Shown: positions 9,218 to 19,794, numbered from the stretch's first letter. The stretch: DNA of 64,000 nt from Aquipluma nitroreducens (GCF_009689585.1 NZ_AP018694.1:5633501-5697500); one strand, 5' to 3'. Notes: generated by a model not told the origin, from the letters alone. Translations and numbers: made by a program.

Positions 9218-10216
9218 ATGGATATCAATTTAAAGAACAGAAGCTTCTTAACCTTGCTCGATTTTAAAGTAGAAGAAATTCAATATTTGCTCAACCTGGC
9301 ATCGAAGCTAAAAAAGGCTAAAAAAAATGGACTCGAAGAACAAATGCTTGGCGGGAAAAACATCGCCTTGATTTTCGAAAAAGCGTCTACCCGTACGCGT
9401 TGCGCCTTCGAAGTAGCTGCTTTCGACCAGGGCGCACATGCCACTTACCTGGGGCCAACAGGTTCGCAAATCGGGAATAAGGAATCGATTAAAGATACAG
9501 CCCGTGTTTTAGGGCGCATGTACGACGGAATCGAATACCGTGGCTACGGGCAGAGCATTGTTGAAGAATTGGCTCAATATGCTGGTGTTCCGGTTTGGAA
9601 TGGATTAACCACCGAGTTTCATCCGACCCAGATCCTGGCCGACATGCTCACCATGAAAGAACATTCAGCAAAACCACTCTCGGAAATAAAATTCTGCTAC
9701 CTCGGCGACGCACGCAACAACATGGGAAATTCGCTGATGGTTGGCGCGGCTCAGTTGGGTATGGATTTCCGCGCTGCTGCTCCGGCAAGTTGCCAGCCAA
9801 CGGAAGAACTGCAACAAATCTGCCGAGGAATAGCCAAAGAAACCGGGGCTAAAATTCTCATTACTGAAAACCTGGCTGAAGCCGTGAAAGATTGTGATTT
9901 TCTGTACACCGATGTGTGGGTTTCAATGGGCGAACCTGAATCGGTCTGGGCCGATCGGATTAAGCTACTCCTACCCTACCAGGTAAACAAAAAAGCGATG
10001 GAGTTGACCGGAAATCCAAATGTAAAATTTCTGCATTGTTTGCCGGCTTTCCACAACCGCGAAACCAAAATGGGAGAAGAAATTTTCCAGAAATTTGGAT
10101 TAGACGGATTGGAAGTGACCGAGGAAGTCTTCGAAAGCGAAGCCTCTATTGTGTTCGATCAGGCCGAAAACCGCTTGCACACCATTAAAGCTGTGATGGT
10201 GGCTACGATTGGATAA
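9218..10216 (+). CDS. argF: Ornithine carbamoyltransferase
   Basis: Interconverts ornithine plus carbamoyl phosphate with citrulline. The 332 residues begin at the ATG at 9218. Carbamoyl-phosphate-binding STRTRCAF is near residue 58, with HPTQ (FHPTQILAD), [10 protein letters not shown], the SMGEPE ornithine loop and the [13 protein letters not shown] catalytic Cys motif. The sequence is of the long OTC type (ArgF/ArcB). Adjacency to carbamate kinase suggests the catabolic role (arcB), but anabolic and catabolic OTCs cannot be separated by sequence alone. A very strong hairpin terminator follows. Confidence 0.93.
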   Translation: MDINLKNRSFLTLLDFKVEEIQYLLNLASKLKKAKKNGLEEQMLGGKNIALIFEKASTRTRCAFEVAAFDQGAHATYLGPTGSQIGNKESIKDTARVLGRMYDGIEYRGYGQSIVEELAQYAGVPVWNGLTTEFHPTQILADMLTMKEHSAKPLSEIKFCYLGDARNNMGNSLMVGAAQLGMDFRAAAPASCQPTEELQQICRGIAKETGAKILITENLAEAVKDCDFLYTDVWVSMGEPESVWADRIKLLLPYQVNKKAMELTGNPNVKFLHCLPAFHNRETKMGEEIFQKFGLDGLEVTEEVFESEASIVFDQAENRLHTIKAVMVATIG

Positions 10217-10238
10217 AGATAAATCAACATCCGAAATT

Positions 10239-10292
10239 GCATCAAAAACAGAAAGGGGATTACTGCCGTAATCCCCTTTCTGTTTTTGATGC
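10239..10292 (+). terminator. 25-bp perfect hairpin terminator after argF
   Basis: An uninterrupted 25-bp inverted repeat (10239-10263 and 10268-10292) with a 4-nt loop TGCC. The stem includes an AAAGGGGAT/ATCCCCTTT core and an AAAAACA/TGTTTTT section that supplies the T-run. It is unusually long for a terminator. Confidence 0.85.
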
Positions 10293-10539
10293 CCTGCATA
10301 ATCACCTAAAATTTAGTCGACTCCGTAAAACAGTCACTTCATTGTCTAAAACATGCCATTCGAGCAAAATATCAGTCATTTCAGAAAATTAATCAATTTT
10401 AAGATTGACTTTTGTTATTCACTTTTATTCTTTTTGCACATCTAAAGTTACAAACCGTTCCAATATGTAAATCGGCAGAAATCAATTTTTATTTTTTCAA
10501 ACATACTTCAGTAAAGAGCGTTCTTATTTCCAATTCCTT

Positions 10540-10547
10540 TATATTTG
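10540..10547 (+). promoter_or_regulatory. Putative -7 element of the alpha-fucosidase gene
   Basis: TATATTTG matches TAnnTTTG, 43 bp upstream of the ATG at 10590. The -33 region is not convincing. Confidence 0.5.
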
Positions 10548-10589
10548 TCAGCATAATGCAGCACAGCAACAAAACCTAAACTTAAAAGC

Positions 10590-11915
10590 ATGAAACTAAA
10601 AAATGTGATCGCAGGAGCTATCCTGTTCATTTTCTTAACCAACAACCTTATGGCTCAACCGGGCTATCAGCCAACAGAAAAGAATTTGCAGAACCGTGAG
10701 TGGTTTCAGAATGCTAAATTCGGATTGTTTATTCACTGGGGTATGTATTGCCAAATGGCAGGTGGAGGCGATCAGGGAATTGCCGAATGGATCATGAACC
10801 AGAAAAAAATCCCCATTGCCCAGTACGAAAAACTGCCTAACTTTTTCAACCCGATCGCATTTAATCCAGCCGAATGGGTTTCGATGGTGAAAAAAGCAGG
10901 AATGAAATACATTACCATTACCAGCAAGCACCACGAAGGTTTTGCCATGTTCGACTCGAAAGTGAGCGATTACAATGTGGTGAAACGCACGCCATACGGC
11001 AAAGACATTATCAAAATGCTCAAAGACGAATGCGATAAACAGGGAATCAAACTGTTCTTCTACTACTCGCAGCTCGACTGGCATCACCCTGATTATTTCC
11101 CAAGGGGTAACACAGGACAGGGCTTTACCGGCCGTCCGGAAAAAGGCGACTGGAATAAATACATCGATTACATGAACACTCAACTTTCGGAACTTTTAAC
11201 CAACTACGGCGAAGTGGGCGGCATCTGGTTCGATGGCATGTGGGATAAATGGGATGCACCCTGGCGTCTGGACGAAACCTATGCGTTGATTCACAAACTT
11301 CAGCCCGGAGCCTTAATCGGAAGCAACCACCACAAATTCCCATTCCCTGGTGAAGATTTTCAAATGTATGAACGCGACCTTCCAGGCGAAAACTCCATGG
11401 GATTTAACCATACCGGAGCCATGTCTGATTTACCGCTCGAAATGTGCGAAACCATGAATGGCTCATGGGGGTTCAACCTCGTTGACAAAGATTACAAATC
11501 GACCACACAATTACTGCAAACCCTGATTAAAGCATCAGGTTACGGAGCAAACTTTCTGCTGAATACCGGTCCAATGCCGAACGGGAAAATCCAACCTGAA
11601 AATGTGGACACGTTGGCCGTAATGGGCAAATGGCTTGAAAAATACGGCGAAACCATTTATGGAACGCGCAAAGGACCGATCAATCCTTCGGTTTGGGGCG
11701 CTTCAACACAAAAGGATGGCAAAGTTTATGTGCACGTTCTAAAATGCAAAGAAGAGAACCTGTTCATCGGAACGCTTCCGAAAAAACTGAAATCGGCTAA
11801 GTTTTTCGATGATCAATCGACTGTTAAGTTTAAGGAAACAGAGTTTGGCGTAATCCTGAACATTCCCAATTCGAAGAAAAAACCAATTGATACCATAATT
11901 CAGCTTGAATATTGA
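10590..11915 (+). CDS. Secreted alpha-L-fucosidase, GH29
   Basis: Retaining glycoside hydrolase removing alpha-linked L-fucose from glycans. It has 441 residues with a signal peptide cut after about A22 (NNLMAQ), so it acts in the periplasm or outside. GH29 features: FGLFIHWG with H49, SKHHEGFAMFDS with H114-H115, FYYSQLDWHHPDY, and the nucleophile motif GGIWFDGMW with D215. A short C-terminal beta domain follows residue 350. No carbohydrate-binding module or SusCD pair lies nearby, so this is not a classic polysaccharide-utilization locus. The acid/base residue varies in GH29 and was not assigned. Confidence 0.93.
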   Translation: MKLKNVIAGAILFIFLTNNLMAQPGYQPTEKNLQNREWFQNAKFGLFIHWGMYCQMAGGGDQGIAEWIMNQKKIPIAQYEKLPNFFNPIAFNPAEWVSMVKKAGMKYITITSKHHEGFAMFDSKVSDYNVVKRTPYGKDIIKMLKDECDKQGIKLFFYYSQLDWHHPDYFPRGNTGQGFTGRPEKGDWNKYIDYMNTQLSELLTNYGEVGGIWFDGMWDKWDAPWRLDETYALIHKLQPGALIGSNHHKFPFPGEDFQMYERDLPGENSMGFNHTGAMSDLPLEMCETMNGSWGFNLVDKDYKSTTQLLQTLIKASGYGANFLLNTGPMPNGKIQPENVDTLAVMGKWLEKYGETIYGTRKGPINPSVWGASTQKDGKVYVHVLKCKEENLFIGTLPKKLKSAKFFDDQSTVKFKETEFGVILNIPNSKKKPIDTIIQLEY

Positions 11916-11940
11916 GATTTATCAGTTGTTAAGCGATGTA

Positions 11941-11969
11941 AAAGCTGTCTGAATTCAGGCAGCTTTTTT
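11941..11969 (+). terminator. Terminator of the fucosidase gene
   Basis: AAAGCTGTCTGAA/TTCAGGCAGCTTT (11941-11966) forms a 13-bp stem with one G-U pair, followed by T's. Confidence 0.85.
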
Positions 11970-12159
11970 ATTTTCAGGCTAATAGCTACAAATTCCGGAA
12001 AACAAACGGAACACACTGACAGTGTTTTACAATATACAGCAGCCGACATAGTTCCTTTTTTTGATATATTGGGAATATTTAGAAGAACAAAACGAATGTG
12101 TTATTGTTAGTATTTTGATTTTTCTATATTGCATACGATTAAAATAAAAACCAAAAAAT

Positions 12160-14421
12160 ATGTTTGATCTGGATTTAATTACGAAAAGTTACCAGGAATT
12201 AAGTGCAAAAATTGAAAGGGCTAAAAAGCACTTAAAAAGACCGTTAACCCTATCTGAAAAAATTCTTTATGCGCATTTGTATGGCGATCAGGCTTTAAGT
12301 GATTTCAAACGTGGAATTGACTACGTTGACTTTGCCCCCGACCGTGTTGCGATGCAGGATGCCACCGCCCAAATGGCTTTGCTGCAATTTATGAACTCTG
12401 GAAAGAGTAAAACAGCCGTACCTTCAACGGTGCATTGCGATCACCTGATTCAGGCCAGTAAAAACGGATTGGCCGATTTGAATGACGCCATTAAAATCAA
12501 CAAAGAAGTTTACGATTTTCTGGAATCGGTATCCAACAAATACGGAATTGGGTTCTGGAAGCCAGGTGCCGGAATTATCCATCAGGTAGTGCTCGAAAAT
12601 TATGCATTCCCTGGCGGAATGATGATTGGAACCGACTCGCACACCGTGAATGCAGGAGGTTTGGGCATGGTTGCCATAGGTGTTGGCGGTGCCGATGCCG
12701 TTGATGTAATGGCTGGAATGGCCTGGGAACTTAAATTTCCGAAGCTCATCGGAATTAAACTGACCGGAAAACTGAGTGGTTGGGTCGCTCCAAAAGACAT
12801 TATTCTGAAAGTTGCCGGAATCCTGACCGTAAAAGGCGGAACCGGCGCTATCATTGAATATTTCGGCGAAGGTGCAAAATCAATTTCGTGTACCGGAAAA
12901 GGAACCATCTGCAACATGGGTGCCGAAGTGGGCGCTACCACATCTACATTTGGCTACGACGAATCGATGGAACGCTACCTGCGCGCTACGGGTCGCGCTG
13001 CTGTTGCCGACCTGGCTAACGGAGTTAAAGAGCATTTAACTGCCGATCCTGAAGTTTATGCCAGTCCTGAAAAATACTTCGATCAGGTAATCGAAATTAA
13101 CCTGAACGAGCTGGAACCATACATTAACGGACCATTTACGCCCGACCGTGCCACACCAATTTCTCAAATGGCTGAAGTGGCCAAAGAAAACGGCTGGCCT
13201 ACCAAAATTGAAGTCGGTTTGATTGGTTCGTGCACCAACTCATCGTACGAAGATATTTCGCGTTCAGCATCACTGGCTCAACAGGCTGTCAATAAAAAGC
13301 TGAAGTCGAAAGCAGAATTTACCATCACCCCCGGATCGGAATTGGTTCGTTACACCATTGAACGCGACGGATTCATTGACACCTTTAACCAAATTGGAGC
13401 AAGTGTTTTTGCTAATGCCTGTGGACCTTGTATCGGCCAATGGTCGCGCCCCGGAGCCGAAAAAGGTGAAAAGAATACCATTATTCACTCGTTTAACCGC
13501 AATTTCTCGAAACGCGCCGACGGTAATCCAAATACCTACGCTTTTGTAGCTTCTCCTGAAATTGTAACAGCAATGGCCATTGCCGGCGATTTAACTTTTA
13601 ATCCTTTGACTGATTATTTGTCAAACGAAGAAGGCGAAATGGTAAAACTCGATATTCCTTCCGGACACGAACTTCCGGCAAAAGGATTCGATGTGGAAGA
13701 CGCCGGTTACCAGGCTCCTGCCGAAAACGGTTCATCGGTGGTGGTTAAAGTCGCTCCTGATTCTTCCAGACTTCAGTTACTTCAGCCATTCGCGGCATGG
13801 GACGGCGAAAATATTACAGGTGCCAAATTGTTGATTAAAGCAAAAGGCAAATGTACTACCGACCATATTTCAATGGCTGGTCCGTGGTTGCGCTTCCGTG
13901 GCCATTTGGATAATATTTCAAACAACATGCTAATTGGTGCAGTGAATGCCTTCAACGAGCAAGCCAACAAGGTTAAAAATCAACTGACTGGCGAATACGG
14001 GGAAGTTCCCGCTGTTCAGCGTGCATATAAGGCTGCTGGCTTGCCAACTATTGTCGTTGGCGACCAGAATTATGGTGAAGGCTCATCGCGCGAACATGCC
14101 GCCATGGAACCTCGTCATTTGGGTGTGAAAGCGGTCATCGTTAAATCGTTTGCCCGTATCCACGAAACCAACCTCAAAAAGCAGGGAATGCTCGGTCTGA
14201 CTTTCGTCAATGAAGCCGATTATGACAAGATTCAGGAAGACGATACCTTTAACTTTATCGATCTGAACGGTTTTGCACCTGGCAAACAACTGACACTCGA
14301 AATCGTTCATGCTGATCAAACCCAAGATACGATCAAATTGAACCACACCTACAATCAACAACAAATCGACTGGTTTAAAGCCGGTTCAGCATTAGATTTA
14401 ATTCGCAAACAAAACCTTTAA
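12160..14421 (+). CDS. acn: Aconitate hydratase, mitochondrial type
   Basis: Interconverts citrate and isocitrate through a [4Fe-4S] cluster. It has 753 residues, the length of mitochondrial-type aconitase rather than the approximately 890-residue AcnA or AcnB. Cluster cysteines are C358 (GSCTNSS), C421 and C424 (NACGPCIG), coinciding with pig-heart aconitase numbering. [12 protein letters not shown] and [16 protein letters not shown] provide active-site His, Arg and Ser residues. It is first in a same-strand run with two isocitrate dehydrogenases and citrate synthase; only 8 bp separate it from the next start, so the two are probably co-translated. Confidence 0.96.
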   Translation: MFDLDLITKSYQELSAKIERAKKHLKRPLTLSEKILYAHLYGDQALSDFKRGIDYVDFAPDRVAMQDATAQMALLQFMNSGKSKTAVPSTVHCDHLIQASKNGLADLNDAIKINKEVYDFLESVSNKYGIGFWKPGAGIIHQVVLENYAFPGGMMIGTDSHTVNAGGLGMVAIGVGGADAVDVMAGMAWELKFPKLIGIKLTGKLSGWVAPKDIILKVAGILTVKGGTGAIIEYFGEGAKSISCTGKGTICNMGAEVGATTSTFGYDESMERYLRATGRAAVADLANGVKEHLTADPEVYASPEKYFDQVIEINLNELEPYINGPFTPDRATPISQMAEVAKENGWPTKIEVGLIGSCTNSSYEDISRSASLAQQAVNKKLKSKAEFTITPGSELVRYTIERDGFIDTFNQIGASVFANACGPCIGQWSRPGAEKGEKNTIIHSFNRNFSKRADGNPNTYAFVASPEIVTAMAIAGDLTFNPLTDYLSNEEGEMVKLDIPSGHELPAKGFDVEDAGYQAPAENGSSVVVKVAPDSSRLQLLQPFAAWDGENITGAKLLIKAKGKCTTDHISMAGPWLRFRGHLDNISNNMLIGAVNAFNEQANKVKNQLTGEYGEVPAVQRAYKAAGLPTIVVGDQNYGEGSSREHAAMEPRHLGVKAVIVKSFARIHETNLKKQGMLGLTFVNEADYDKIQEDDTFNFIDLNGFAPGKQLTLEIVHADQTQDTIKLNHTYNQQQIDWFKAGSALDLIRKQNL

Positions 14422-14429
14422 CACCCATT

Positions 14430-15659
14430 ATGACAGAAAAAATTAAAGTTGGAAATCCAGTTGTTGAACTGGACGGAGATGAAATGACCCGAATTATTTG
14501 GTCGTTAATTAAGGAAAAACTGATTTTCCCTTACCTGGATATCGATATTAAATATTTCGATCTGGGCATGGAATACCGCGATGAAACCAACGATCAGGTT
14601 ACCATTGACGCAGCAAATGCCATCAAAAAATATGGAGTAGGTATCAAATGTGCCACAATTACTCCCGACGAGGCTCGTGTACAGGAATTCGGACTCAAAA
14701 AAATGTGGAAATCACCGAATGGAACCATCCGTAACATTTTGGATGGAACAGTATTCCGCGAACCAATCATCATCAGCAATATTCCAAGGTTGGTTCCAGG
14801 ATGGAAACAGCCGATTTGCATTGGCCGTCACGCATTTGGCGATCAGTACCGCGCCACTGACTTTGTAACCAAAGGAAAAGGCAAACTGACCATCACATTT
14901 ACTCCCGAAGACGGTAGCACACCAACTTCGTTCGATGTATATGATTATACTGGTGATGGCGTGGCTATGGCCATGTACAATACCGATGAATCGATTACCG
15001 GATTTGCACGGGCCTGTATGAATCAGGCGTTGGTTAAAAAATGGCCACTTTATCTGTCAACAAAAAATACAATCCTGAAAAAGTACGACGGACGTTTCAA
15101 AGACATCTTTCAGGATATATTTGATACTGAATTCAAGGAAGCCTTTGCTGAAGCAGGAATTACCTACGAACACCGTTTGATTGATGATATGGTGGCTGCC
15201 TGTATGAAATGGGAAGGTGGATTTGTTTGGGCCTGCAAAAACTACGACGGTGATGTTCAGTCGGACACTGTAGCCCAGGGATTTGGCTCACTCGGTTTGA
15301 TGACTTCAACATTGGTTACTCCTGACGGAAAAACCATGGAAGCCGAAGCTGCCCACGGAACAGTTACCCGTCACTACCGCATGCACCAGCAGGGAAAACC
15401 AACTTCGACTAATCCAATTGCATCAATCTATGCCTGGACACGTGGCTTGGCTTTCAGGGGCAAATTAGATGGGAACCAAAAATTGATTGATTTTGCTTTA
15501 GCTCTTGAACAAGTTTGCGTTGAAACCGTTGAAGAGGGCAAAATGACGAAGGATTTAGCGCTAATTATTTATGGCGACGAACTGAAACCAGAAAATTACC
15601 TGACAACAGAAAGTTTTCTGGATGCACTGGATACCAATCTTCAGAAAAAGCTTAAGTAG
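14430..15659 (+). CDS. icd: NADP-dependent isocitrate dehydrogenase, eukaryote-like (type II)
   Basis: Oxidative decarboxylation of isocitrate to 2-oxoglutarate. The 409 residues resemble the homodimeric eukaryotic IDH1/IDH2 class: [14 protein letters not shown] at the N-terminus, [61 protein letters not shown] and [12 protein letters not shown] (coenzyme and substrate residues). The HGTVTRHYR segment is typical of NADP-specific enzymes of this class. Start ATG 8 bp after acn. A second, unrelated-subfamily IDH follows 88 bp downstream. Confidence 0.93.
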   Translation: MTEKIKVGNPVVELDGDEMTRIIWSLIKEKLIFPYLDIDIKYFDLGMEYRDETNDQVTIDAANAIKKYGVGIKCATITPDEARVQEFGLKKMWKSPNGTIRNILDGTVFREPIIISNIPRLVPGWKQPICIGRHAFGDQYRATDFVTKGKGKLTITFTPEDGSTPTSFDVYDYTGDGVAMAMYNTDESITGFARACMNQALVKKWPLYLSTKNTILKKYDGRFKDIFQDIFDTEFKEAFAEAGITYEHRLIDDMVAACMKWEGGFVWACKNYDGDVQSDTVAQGFGSLGLMTSTLVTPDGKTMEAEAAHGTVTRHYRMHQQGKPTSTNPIASIYAWTRGLAFRGKLDGNQKLIDFALALEQVCVETVEEGKMTKDLALIIYGDELKPENYLTTESFLDALDTNLQKKLK

Positions 15660-15664
15660 CAATT

Positions 15665-15733
15665 CGATAATTTGTCAATTCGGTAATATTTGACAATGAA
15701 ACGATGTACTTTTCCTTATCGGATTGACAAATT
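15665..15733. repeat. Inverted repeat between the two isocitrate dehydrogenase genes
   Basis: AATTTGTCAAT (15669-15679) pairs with ATTGACAAATT (15723-15733). It is AT-rich with a 43-nt loop and has no T-run, so it is not a convincing terminator. It may modulate transcript levels between the two genes. Confidence 0.45.
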
Positions 15734-15747
15734 AAACCATTAAAAAT

Positions 15748-17013
15748 ATGAGCAACAACATTCAATACCAACACGGTAAAATCATCGTTCCTGACCAGCC
15801 AATCATTCCGTTTATTGAGGGCGATGGCATTGGAAAAGACATCACAGAACCAAGCCAGCGAGTGATTGATGCTGCCGTAAAAAAGGCTTATGGAACAACT
15901 AAGAAGTTGATCTGGAAAGAAGTTCTGGCAGGTAAAAAAGCGTTTGCACTCACTGGAAATTACTTGCCTGATGAAACACTCGAAGCATTTAAAGAATATC
16001 TGGTTGGCATTAAAGGTCCGCTCGAAACACCTGTTGGCGAAGGAATTCGTTCATTGAATGTGGCTCTGCGCCAGACTTTGGATTTGTATGTATGCCTGCG
16101 TCCAATCCGTTGGTTCAAGGGTGTCCCCTCTCCTGTTCGTTTTCCTGAATTAGTTGACATGCACATCTTCAGGGAAAATACCGAAGATATTTATGCTGGA
16201 ATCGAATTCATGACTGGTGATGAAAAAGCCATCAAGTTTCGCGATTTCCTGATCAATGAAATGGGTGTCGACAAAATCAGGTTTCCGGAGAGCAGTTCGT
16301 TTGGGGTAAAACCGGTTTCGAAAGAAGGTTCGGAACGACTGATCAGGGCAGCTATCAAATATGCAATTGATCGTGAATTACCTTCAGTGACTATTGTTCA
16401 CAAAGGGAACATCATGAAATTTACCGAAGGCGCTTTCAAAAACTGGGGATATGCTTTGGCAGAGAACGAGTTTGAACATCAGACCTTCACTTGGAAAAAA
16501 TACAAGCAAATAGAACTGGATGAAGGACCGGATGCTGCTAAAACTGCACTTTCAAAGGCTAAAGGAATGGGTAAGGTCATCATCAAAGACGTCATTACAG
16601 ATGCCTTCCTTCAGGAAAGTTTATTGCACCCGTTTGAGCATTCGGTAATTGCCACTTTAAATCTGAATGGCGATTACATTTCAGATCAGTTGGCCGCTAT
16701 GGTTGGTGGCATTGGCATTTCGCCCGGAGCAAACATCAATTACAACAGCGGATATGCCATTTTTGAAGCCACTCACGGGACAGCGCCAAACATTGCCGGA
16801 ACCGGAAAAGCAAACCCTGGTTCACTAATCCTTTCAGGGGCTATGTTGCTTGAATATTTGGGTTGGCATGAAGCCGCAGAACATGTCTACGATGCTATGG
16901 ATCATACCTTTTCGAAACGGAAAGTGACTTCTGATTTGTATAGTATGATGGAAGGAGCCACATTATTATCGACTTCGAATTTTGCAGACGAGATTATCCG
17001 AAATATTCATTAA
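15748..17013 (+). CDS. icd2: Isocitrate dehydrogenase, bacterial type I, predicted NAD-preferring
   Basis: Same reaction as the preceding gene but of the E. coli Icd/isopropylmalate-dehydrogenase lineage; 421 residues. Features: [25 protein letters not shown] with S102 at the E. coli S113 position, [30 protein letters not shown] and [12 protein letters not shown]. The four E. coli NADP determinants (K344, Y345, Y391, R395) align with N348, I349, S395 and S399, so the phosphate-binding pocket is gone; NAD use is inferred. NAD-specific relatives have Asp-Ile at the first two positions. Having two IDH classes side by side suggests separate NADPH and NADH supply. Confidence 0.88.
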   Translation: MSNNIQYQHGKIIVPDQPIIPFIEGDGIGKDITEPSQRVIDAAVKKAYGTTKKLIWKEVLAGKKAFALTGNYLPDETLEAFKEYLVGIKGPLETPVGEGIRSLNVALRQTLDLYVCLRPIRWFKGVPSPVRFPELVDMHIFRENTEDIYAGIEFMTGDEKAIKFRDFLINEMGVDKIRFPESSSFGVKPVSKEGSERLIRAAIKYAIDRELPSVTIVHKGNIMKFTEGAFKNWGYALAENEFEHQTFTWKKYKQIELDEGPDAAKTALSKAKGMGKVIIKDVITDAFLQESLLHPFEHSVIATLNLNGDYISDQLAAMVGGIGISPGANINYNSGYAIFEATHGTAPNIAGTGKANPGSLILSGAMLLEYLGWHEAAEHVYDAMDHTFSKRKVTSDLYSMMEGATLLSTSNFADEIIRNIH

Positions 17014-17053
17014 TTTAGAAAAGTTATTCTGAACAAAACTAAAAACCAAAGAT

Positions 17054-18370
17054 ATGGAATACATTAAAAACCGGTTCTATGAAAAAGCCATGAAAAACAT
17101 GGCCGATCTTCAAAAGCTCAGAAAAGAGCATGGAGATGTAGTTCTTGGTCAGGTAACAATCGACCAGGTTCTTTCGGGGATGAAAGGCATTCCTGCACTA
17201 CTGACCGAAACATCAAAATTGGATGCCAACGAAGGTATCCGGTTTCGTGGGTTTTCACTTCCTGAATTACAGGACAAACTGCCGAAACTGGATGAGGCCG
17301 GCGAACCACTTCCTGAAGGATTATTTTACCTGATGATGATCGGTGAAATTCCGGAGAAAGAAGACGTAATCAACATTTCGAAAGACTGGGCTACGCGCGC
17401 CCACGTACCACAACATGTTTTTGACGTGATTGACGCGCTACCAAAAAACAGCCGTCCGATGACTCAATTCAGTACTGCGATTCTTTCGATGGCATATGAT
17501 TCAGTTTTCCAGAAGGCTTACCGCGCAGGTGTCAACAAAAAGTTTTACTGGGACTTTATGTACGAAGATGTGATGACTTTGATTGCCCGTCTTCCACGTA
17601 TTGCCGCATATATTTATCGTCGTATTTACCACAATGGAAATCACATTGAGCCAAATCCAAATCTCGACTGGGCCGGGAACCTGGCACACATGATGGGTTT
17701 CGATTCGACTGAGGTAAAACGGTTGCTTCGTTTGTACATGGTGATTCATGCCGACCATGAAGGAGGTAATGTTTCAGCTCACGCCACTCATTTGGTTGGT
17801 TCAGCGTTAAGTAATGCCTATTATGCGTATACTGCCGGAATGGTTGGATTAGCTGGCCCATTGCATGGCTTTGCCAATCAGGAGGTAATGGATTGGATTT
17901 CTGAAATGCTCGAACAAATTGGAACAGATGAACCTAGTGATTCGCAGATTGCAGCATATATCGAAAAAACATTGGTACAAGGTCGTGTGGTTCCAGGGTA
18001 TGGTCATGCTGTGCTTCGGATCACTGATCCACGGTTTACCGTTCAGCAAAAATTTGCCGAAAAATACATTGTAAACGATAAACTGATTAATACGGTAAAC
18101 GCGATTTATCGTGTAGCGCCACCAATCCTGGAAGCTACTGGCAAAATCAAAAATCCATGGCCAAATGTGGATGCTTTCAGCGGTGCACTGCTGAACCACT
18201 ACGGAATTACCGAATCGAATTTCTACACTGTTTTATTTGGCGTGTCGCGCTCGTTAGGAGTAATGGCCTCTTTGGTTTTCGATCGTTTCTACGGACTTCC
18301 GATTGAACGTCCGAACTCGCAAACCCTGGAGTGGTTTCTTGAAAAGGCCGGAATAACCAGAGAAGAGTAA
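17054..18370 (+). CDS. gltA: Citrate synthase, mitochondrial-like
   Basis: Condenses acetyl-CoA and oxaloacetate to citrate. The 438 residues carry the catalytic triad H271 (PLHGFAN), H318 (PGYGHAVLR) and D373 (PNVDAFSG), equivalent to pig H274, H320 and D375. The sequence (for example FYTVLFGVSRSLGVMASL and LPIERPNSQTLEW) is closer to the eukaryotic/Geobacter-like type I enzyme than to the NADH-inhibited hexameric E. coli GltA. Last gene of the acn-icd-icd2-gltA run, 40 bp after icd2, and followed by a strong terminator. The ATG at 17054 gives an N-terminus without signal peptide. Confidence 0.94.
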   Translation: MEYIKNRFYEKAMKNMADLQKLRKEHGDVVLGQVTIDQVLSGMKGIPALLTETSKLDANEGIRFRGFSLPELQDKLPKLDEAGEPLPEGLFYLMMIGEIPEKEDVINISKDWATRAHVPQHVFDVIDALPKNSRPMTQFSTAILSMAYDSVFQKAYRAGVNKKFYWDFMYEDVMTLIARLPRIAAYIYRRIYHNGNHIEPNPNLDWAGNLAHMMGFDSTEVKRLLRLYMVIHADHEGGNVSAHATHLVGSALSNAYYAYTAGMVGLAGPLHGFANQEVMDWISEMLEQIGTDEPSDSQIAAYIEKTLVQGRVVPGYGHAVLRITDPRFTVQQKFAEKYIVNDKLINTVNAIYRVAPPILEATGKIKNPWPNVDAFSGALLNHYGITESNFYTVLFGVSRSLGVMASLVFDRFYGLPIERPNSQTLEWFLEKAGITREE

Positions 18371-18400
18371 TTGTGTTAATATAGTTCATAGCAAAAGGGT

Positions 18401-18437
18401 GAAGAGGCTGTCGCGTAAGCGTTCAGCCTCTTTTTTA
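18401..18437 (+). terminator. Terminator of the TCA gene run
   Basis: GAGGCTG/CAGCCTC stem with an inner CGC/GCG pair and GTAA loop, followed by TTTTTT. Confidence 0.88.
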
Positions 18438-18569
18438 TCAATGGCCCTGCCACATAACAAAATTCTTGCCCACTGACTTGTCAGTCATAGTTTCAGCATC
18501 TCTTTATTGATGAGACCACCAAACAAGTTAAGGGTGACACTCATCCTTCTGAAATAACTTAACACAACA

Positions 18570-19355
18570 CTAATTCAATTCGAATTCACTAAATACGATT
18601 TCCAAATCACGAAGTGGTTTTAGCGAAACCTCCGTACCACCTTCACCTTTTGCGGAATAATCGAAAGGATTGTCTAAATCGATAATCAGGAAGACCATGT
18701 ATGAAATCAGGAACGTAACCAGCAACGTAAAAAACAAGGAAGCATAAAAGGGCTCAATTTTTATCACAATCAAGCCGAACCCGGTTAAAACACCCATCGC
18801 TTCAACAATAGCGTAGGCCGAACCGATGAAATCGGTATCACGAATGGTGTCGATTCGCATGATCAGTTTTCTGATGTTGTTTTGTTCATTCTTCATTTTA
18901 ATGATATAAGCCGGCTGAATACCTTCCTTATCCAATTCAGCAAAGAAATCGTTCATGCGACCAAGCTTCTCCAGCAGCGATTTAGTCCGTTCTTTTTTAT
19001 AAAACCAGTTCATCAGCAAATTCATAAATATCTTTTCAAACTCAATGAATTGACGCGCTGTTTCCGAATTTTTACTTTTCCAGATGGTGTATGCATCGTC
19101 CAACATGACTCTCATTGATGCTGTAAGCTCGCTTGGAATCTTTTCGCTCTCTTTGTAATCCGAAAGCACACCGCTGATCAAAAAGCCAATCAGGAAGATG
19201 GTGCCCGCAACCAGACTAGAAAAAAGAGCATTTAACTCCATAACTTCAAGTCCAAACTTGTGGGAAAGAAGTTTTAATGTAGCAACAACAACCATCAATG
19301 GCAACACTTTAACGGCAACTGACCATTTCTGCCAGATTTGTTTTGTAGATTTCAT
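18570..19355 (-). CDS. Four-helix membrane protein, DUF4239/bestrophin-like
   Basis: Protein of 261 residues with two pairs of predicted membrane helices: one about residues 15-65 (VAVKVLPLMVVVATLKLL and AGTIFLIGFLISGVLS), the other about 175-225 (GVLTGFGLIVIKI and SLFFTLLVTFLISYMVFLIID). A charged cytoplasmic helical region lies between. The motif LIIDLDNPFDYS after the last helix is typical of bestrophin-like DUF4239 proteins, which suggests an ion-channel-like fold, but no function is established. It is a lone gene oriented against the TCA run. Confidence is good that it is real, moderate for the family. Confidence 0.65.
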   Translation of the reverse strand: MKSTKQIWQKWSVAVKVLPLMVVVATLKLLSHKFGLEVMELNALFSSLVAGTIFLIGFLISGVLSDYKESEKIPSELTASMRVMLDDAYTIWKSKNSETARQFIEFEKIFMNLLMNWFYKKERTKSLLEKLGRMNDFFAELDKEGIQPAYIIKMKNEQNNIRKLIMRIDTIRDTDFIGSAYAIVEAMGVLTGFGLIVIKIEPFYASLFFTLLVTFLISYMVFLIIDLDNPFDYSAKGEGGTEVSLKPLRDLEIVFSEFELN

Positions 19356-19794
19356 GTTGAATTTTAAAGACGTAAAAAAAATGAAATTTCGTGGATATAA
19401 AAAGCCTTTACTGAAAACTCACTTAAAGAGAAAACGCCATTCATTTAAAACCTCAGTAGCACAGCAATGACAACAACTGTTCAAGGCCTTATTGTTCCGT
19501 TAATAAGGTTGAATAAGGTTGGGTAGTTAATGTCAATTTTGGAACCTACTAAGGTTTCAAAGAATGACAATCTGCATGAAATAGTTGCTACAAATTTTTG
19601 ATGACATCTAACAGAACAGATGGTATTGAAACCAACCCGATCAGGCATAAAAACAAAAAACCGGATGTAAAAATCCGGTTAAATCAACTATAGTGCGATA
19701 AGTTTTGTAGTGAAACAAATAATTCTTTCGGTATCATTCAAAAGCTTGAAGAGATAAAATGAATTCAGGTCTCCTCAGAACATTAGGATAAAAA
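19356..19794. other. Gene-free region with tandem decamer and terminator
   Basis: Contains two head-to-tail copies of AATAAGGTTG (19502-19521) and a hairpin at 19659-19680 serving the DUF3276 gene. Nothing else seen. Confidence 0.5.
19659..19680 (-). terminator. Terminator downstream of the DUF3276 gene
   Basis: AACCGGAT/ATCCGGTT 8-bp stem with a 6-nt loop; on the minus strand it is followed by a T-run. It lies about 115 nt after the stop codon. Confidence 0.75.

Larger units (their letters stand above)
10217..10589. other. Gene-free region between argF and the fucosidase
   Basis: Holds the argF terminator (10239-10292) and a TATATTTG box (10540-10547) 43 bp before the fucosidase start. Nothing else recognisable; no small reading frame with a good start was seen. 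Confidence 0.5.

Noticed and set aside
10635-11183. 182-codon frame on the minus strand opposite the fucosidase gene
   Set aside because: It is an antisense shadow of a well-supported GH29 gene; no family features and no ribosome-binding site.
12424-14364. Several minus-strand frames of 62-113 codons opposite aconitase
   Set aside because: They mirror the coding periodicity of acn on the other strand and have no independent support.
19198-19470. 90-codon plus-strand frame overlapping the start of the DUF4239-like gene
   Set aside because: Mostly antisense to the membrane protein gene, with composition of untranslated DNA and no recognisable domain.
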